Part shown: one piece after another, positions 62,690 to 64,000 of the stretch
How positions within the stretch are numbered: the first letter of the stretch is position 1
Layout: each line of letters opens with the position of its first letter
From: Dillenia suffruticosa
Lineage: Eukaryota; Streptophyta; Magnoliopsida; Dilleniales; Dilleniaceae
Direction of reading: 5' to 3'
Assembly: GCA_033439265.1 (NCBI GenBank)
Contig: JAVTVX010000011.1
Location: forward strand, 8,494,590-8,558,589
Length of the DNA stretch: 64,000 nucleotides
The notes under the pieces: generated by a model
Told to the model about the DNA's origin: nothing
The model's database searches: none
What the model saw: only the letters and a program-made list of their open reading frames with translations
Made by a program: the position numbers and the translations under genes

Positions 62690-64000
62690 GCCAGACTTTC
62701 TATTTTATTGCCAAGTTTTGACGATGCTGAGATCTAATACAAAGACACGACATCCAACCTCACTCATAAAATAAATCTACCCTAAAACTAGTAGTTTTAG
62801 TCGTCTGAAAACCAAAGTACGGAATCTTCAAAATCTTGAACTTTGATACTAATTGCCAAGCTAGTATGGGGACATACTATGGAATTTTATACTTAATTCA
62901 ATTCAAAATATAAAAACACATGAGACAGTGGATCTGGATCCTTGCCTATATGTGTGATAATACAGAAAGAATTTGATAAAAATTTTAATTTCTTTTTTTT
63001 TTTGACTAAAATTTGCTAGAAAAACTTGGTATAGATTTTCCTGTTTTATTAACTATTATCGTACCACACGGGATAAATCTAGTCTCAACAAACTGTACAC
63101 CTCTATATCATACGATAATAGCTGCTAATATCGAAATTAAGCCGACATATAATTATCTCAAGTATTTAATATCTTATACATAAATAGTCATACTAAATTC
63201 TCTCTCCCGGCCCACACGACTTTAGGAAATATAAAGTATTTAAACATACTTATATCAAAATATACTCAAGCCATTTATATGAGTTATATAATTATCATAT
63301 CGTATCGTACCAAAATATCAAACAAAAATGGTCAATAAAATAAAAAGGTGAAGGAATTTATTATCTCGGGTAGGGTGGCTTTCTAGCTACCCTTGATGGC
63401 TCGCCTCATCTCCCAAACACATGAAATGTTATGATCTATGTTAGCCAACCACCATTTTAGCTTGTAATTCTGAGGGGGATTGGGGGAATTGTGGCATTAC
63501 ATAACACATACACATCACGTAAGATCGATGTCGTCATACATGCTTCATGATTTTGTAAATGACATTTATGTGAAAAGCTACTGACACTCAAACATTGAAC
63601 CATGGTACAAACAATAATAAAATAAACATACAATAAAATGATATAGGATTCAAATTAAGTATGAATTCTCCCATTCACCTTTCCTGAAGTCATACAAAGA
63701 GTCTGCCGAATCAAGAAATTCACCTAGCGTATCTCTAAGCGAAACAAACCATTATGCCTTTGATTGTTAGTGATTGTTGAGTGCTATTTTTTTTCCTTGC
63801 ATTTTGAATGTTTTCTCATGGTACTTCTATTTTTTCTCTTAAAATATTTCCGTTATAAACTTTTATTTTGATATCCACACCCTTAGGAAAGTTCACGTGT
63901 ACCCATGATTGGAAAGGTTAACTTCTGACCTTGACTTTCTGTGTTAGACAAAAACTATAGCCCTATGGTGGCAGTCAAGTGGCCAAAGTCGAGAGGTTTC
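62690..64000 (-). repeat. Dispersed repeat R, copy 3, inverted, cut by window edge
   Basis: The reverse complement of about 63340-63700 matches 61640-61990: TTTATGTTTATTTTGTTATT-like block, CATAAATGT, TTACAAAATCATGAA, GTGGTTGG and a terminal TTGACC in the same order. Copies 2 and 3 are therefore tail to tail. Its far end lies outside the window. Confidence 0.55.

Overview
This is plant nuclear DNA, most likely from a dicot. It is AT-rich, its one recognisable host gene is a multi-exon importin of the plant SAD2 type, and it is packed with decayed Ty3/gypsy and Ty1/copia LTR retrotransposons, a PIF/Harbinger remnant and an endogenous fragment of a Caulimoviridae virus. Nothing bacterial (operons, CRISPR) is present.
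Layout. 1-961: edge of a minus-strand LTR related to the LTR of the gypsy element at 10.1 kb. 3273-4775 (minus): the first five exons of a SAD2/importin-7-like gene with an open frame and canonical splice sites; the rest of the gene is not seen in the remaining 3.27 kb. 5928-7535 (minus): remnant of a PIF/Harbinger transposon (MYB/SANT protein plus the N-terminal part of a HARBI1-type transposase). 10127-21358: gypsy element A (LTR, gag, PR, RT, RNase H, IN, chromodomain remnant), broken by stops and by three later insertions. Two of these are solo LTRs with exact 5-bp target-site duplications: 11938-14303 flanked by TGATG and 16018-19151 flanked by AAGTT. The third, at 21359, is gypsy element B (left LTR 21359-24269, gag-pol 24572-29054, right LTR from 29126).
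The right LTR of B is cut at 31746 and joined to a copia pol fragment. From 30252 an 8,380-bp unit is repeated head to tail: 30252-38631, 38632-47011, and a partial third copy 47012-52312. The first two copies look identical by eye and the third differs at a couple of bases. Each full unit holds part of LTR-B, the copia pol fragment, a minus-strand LTR rich in the palindrome AAGTCGACTT, a rearranged endogenous pararetrovirus with a 305-bp inverted repeat, and an unassigned AT-rich tail. The third copy leaves the unit inside the palindrome-rich LTR and continues to that LTR's terminus at 52726.
53.6-54.3 kb is a degenerate minisatellite. 54.6-64 kb holds three diverged copies of another dispersed repeat (two plus, one minus), a 5' fragment of U2 snRNA at 58004, and a C-rich island near 58.2-58.9 kb.
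No autonomous element survives: every retrotransposon reading frame has stops or frameshifts, and gypsy A has also lost catalytic aspartates in PR and RT. The two most noteworthy structures are the young tandem array built from old, dead parts, and the viral fold-back inside it, which could make double-stranded RNA if transcribed.
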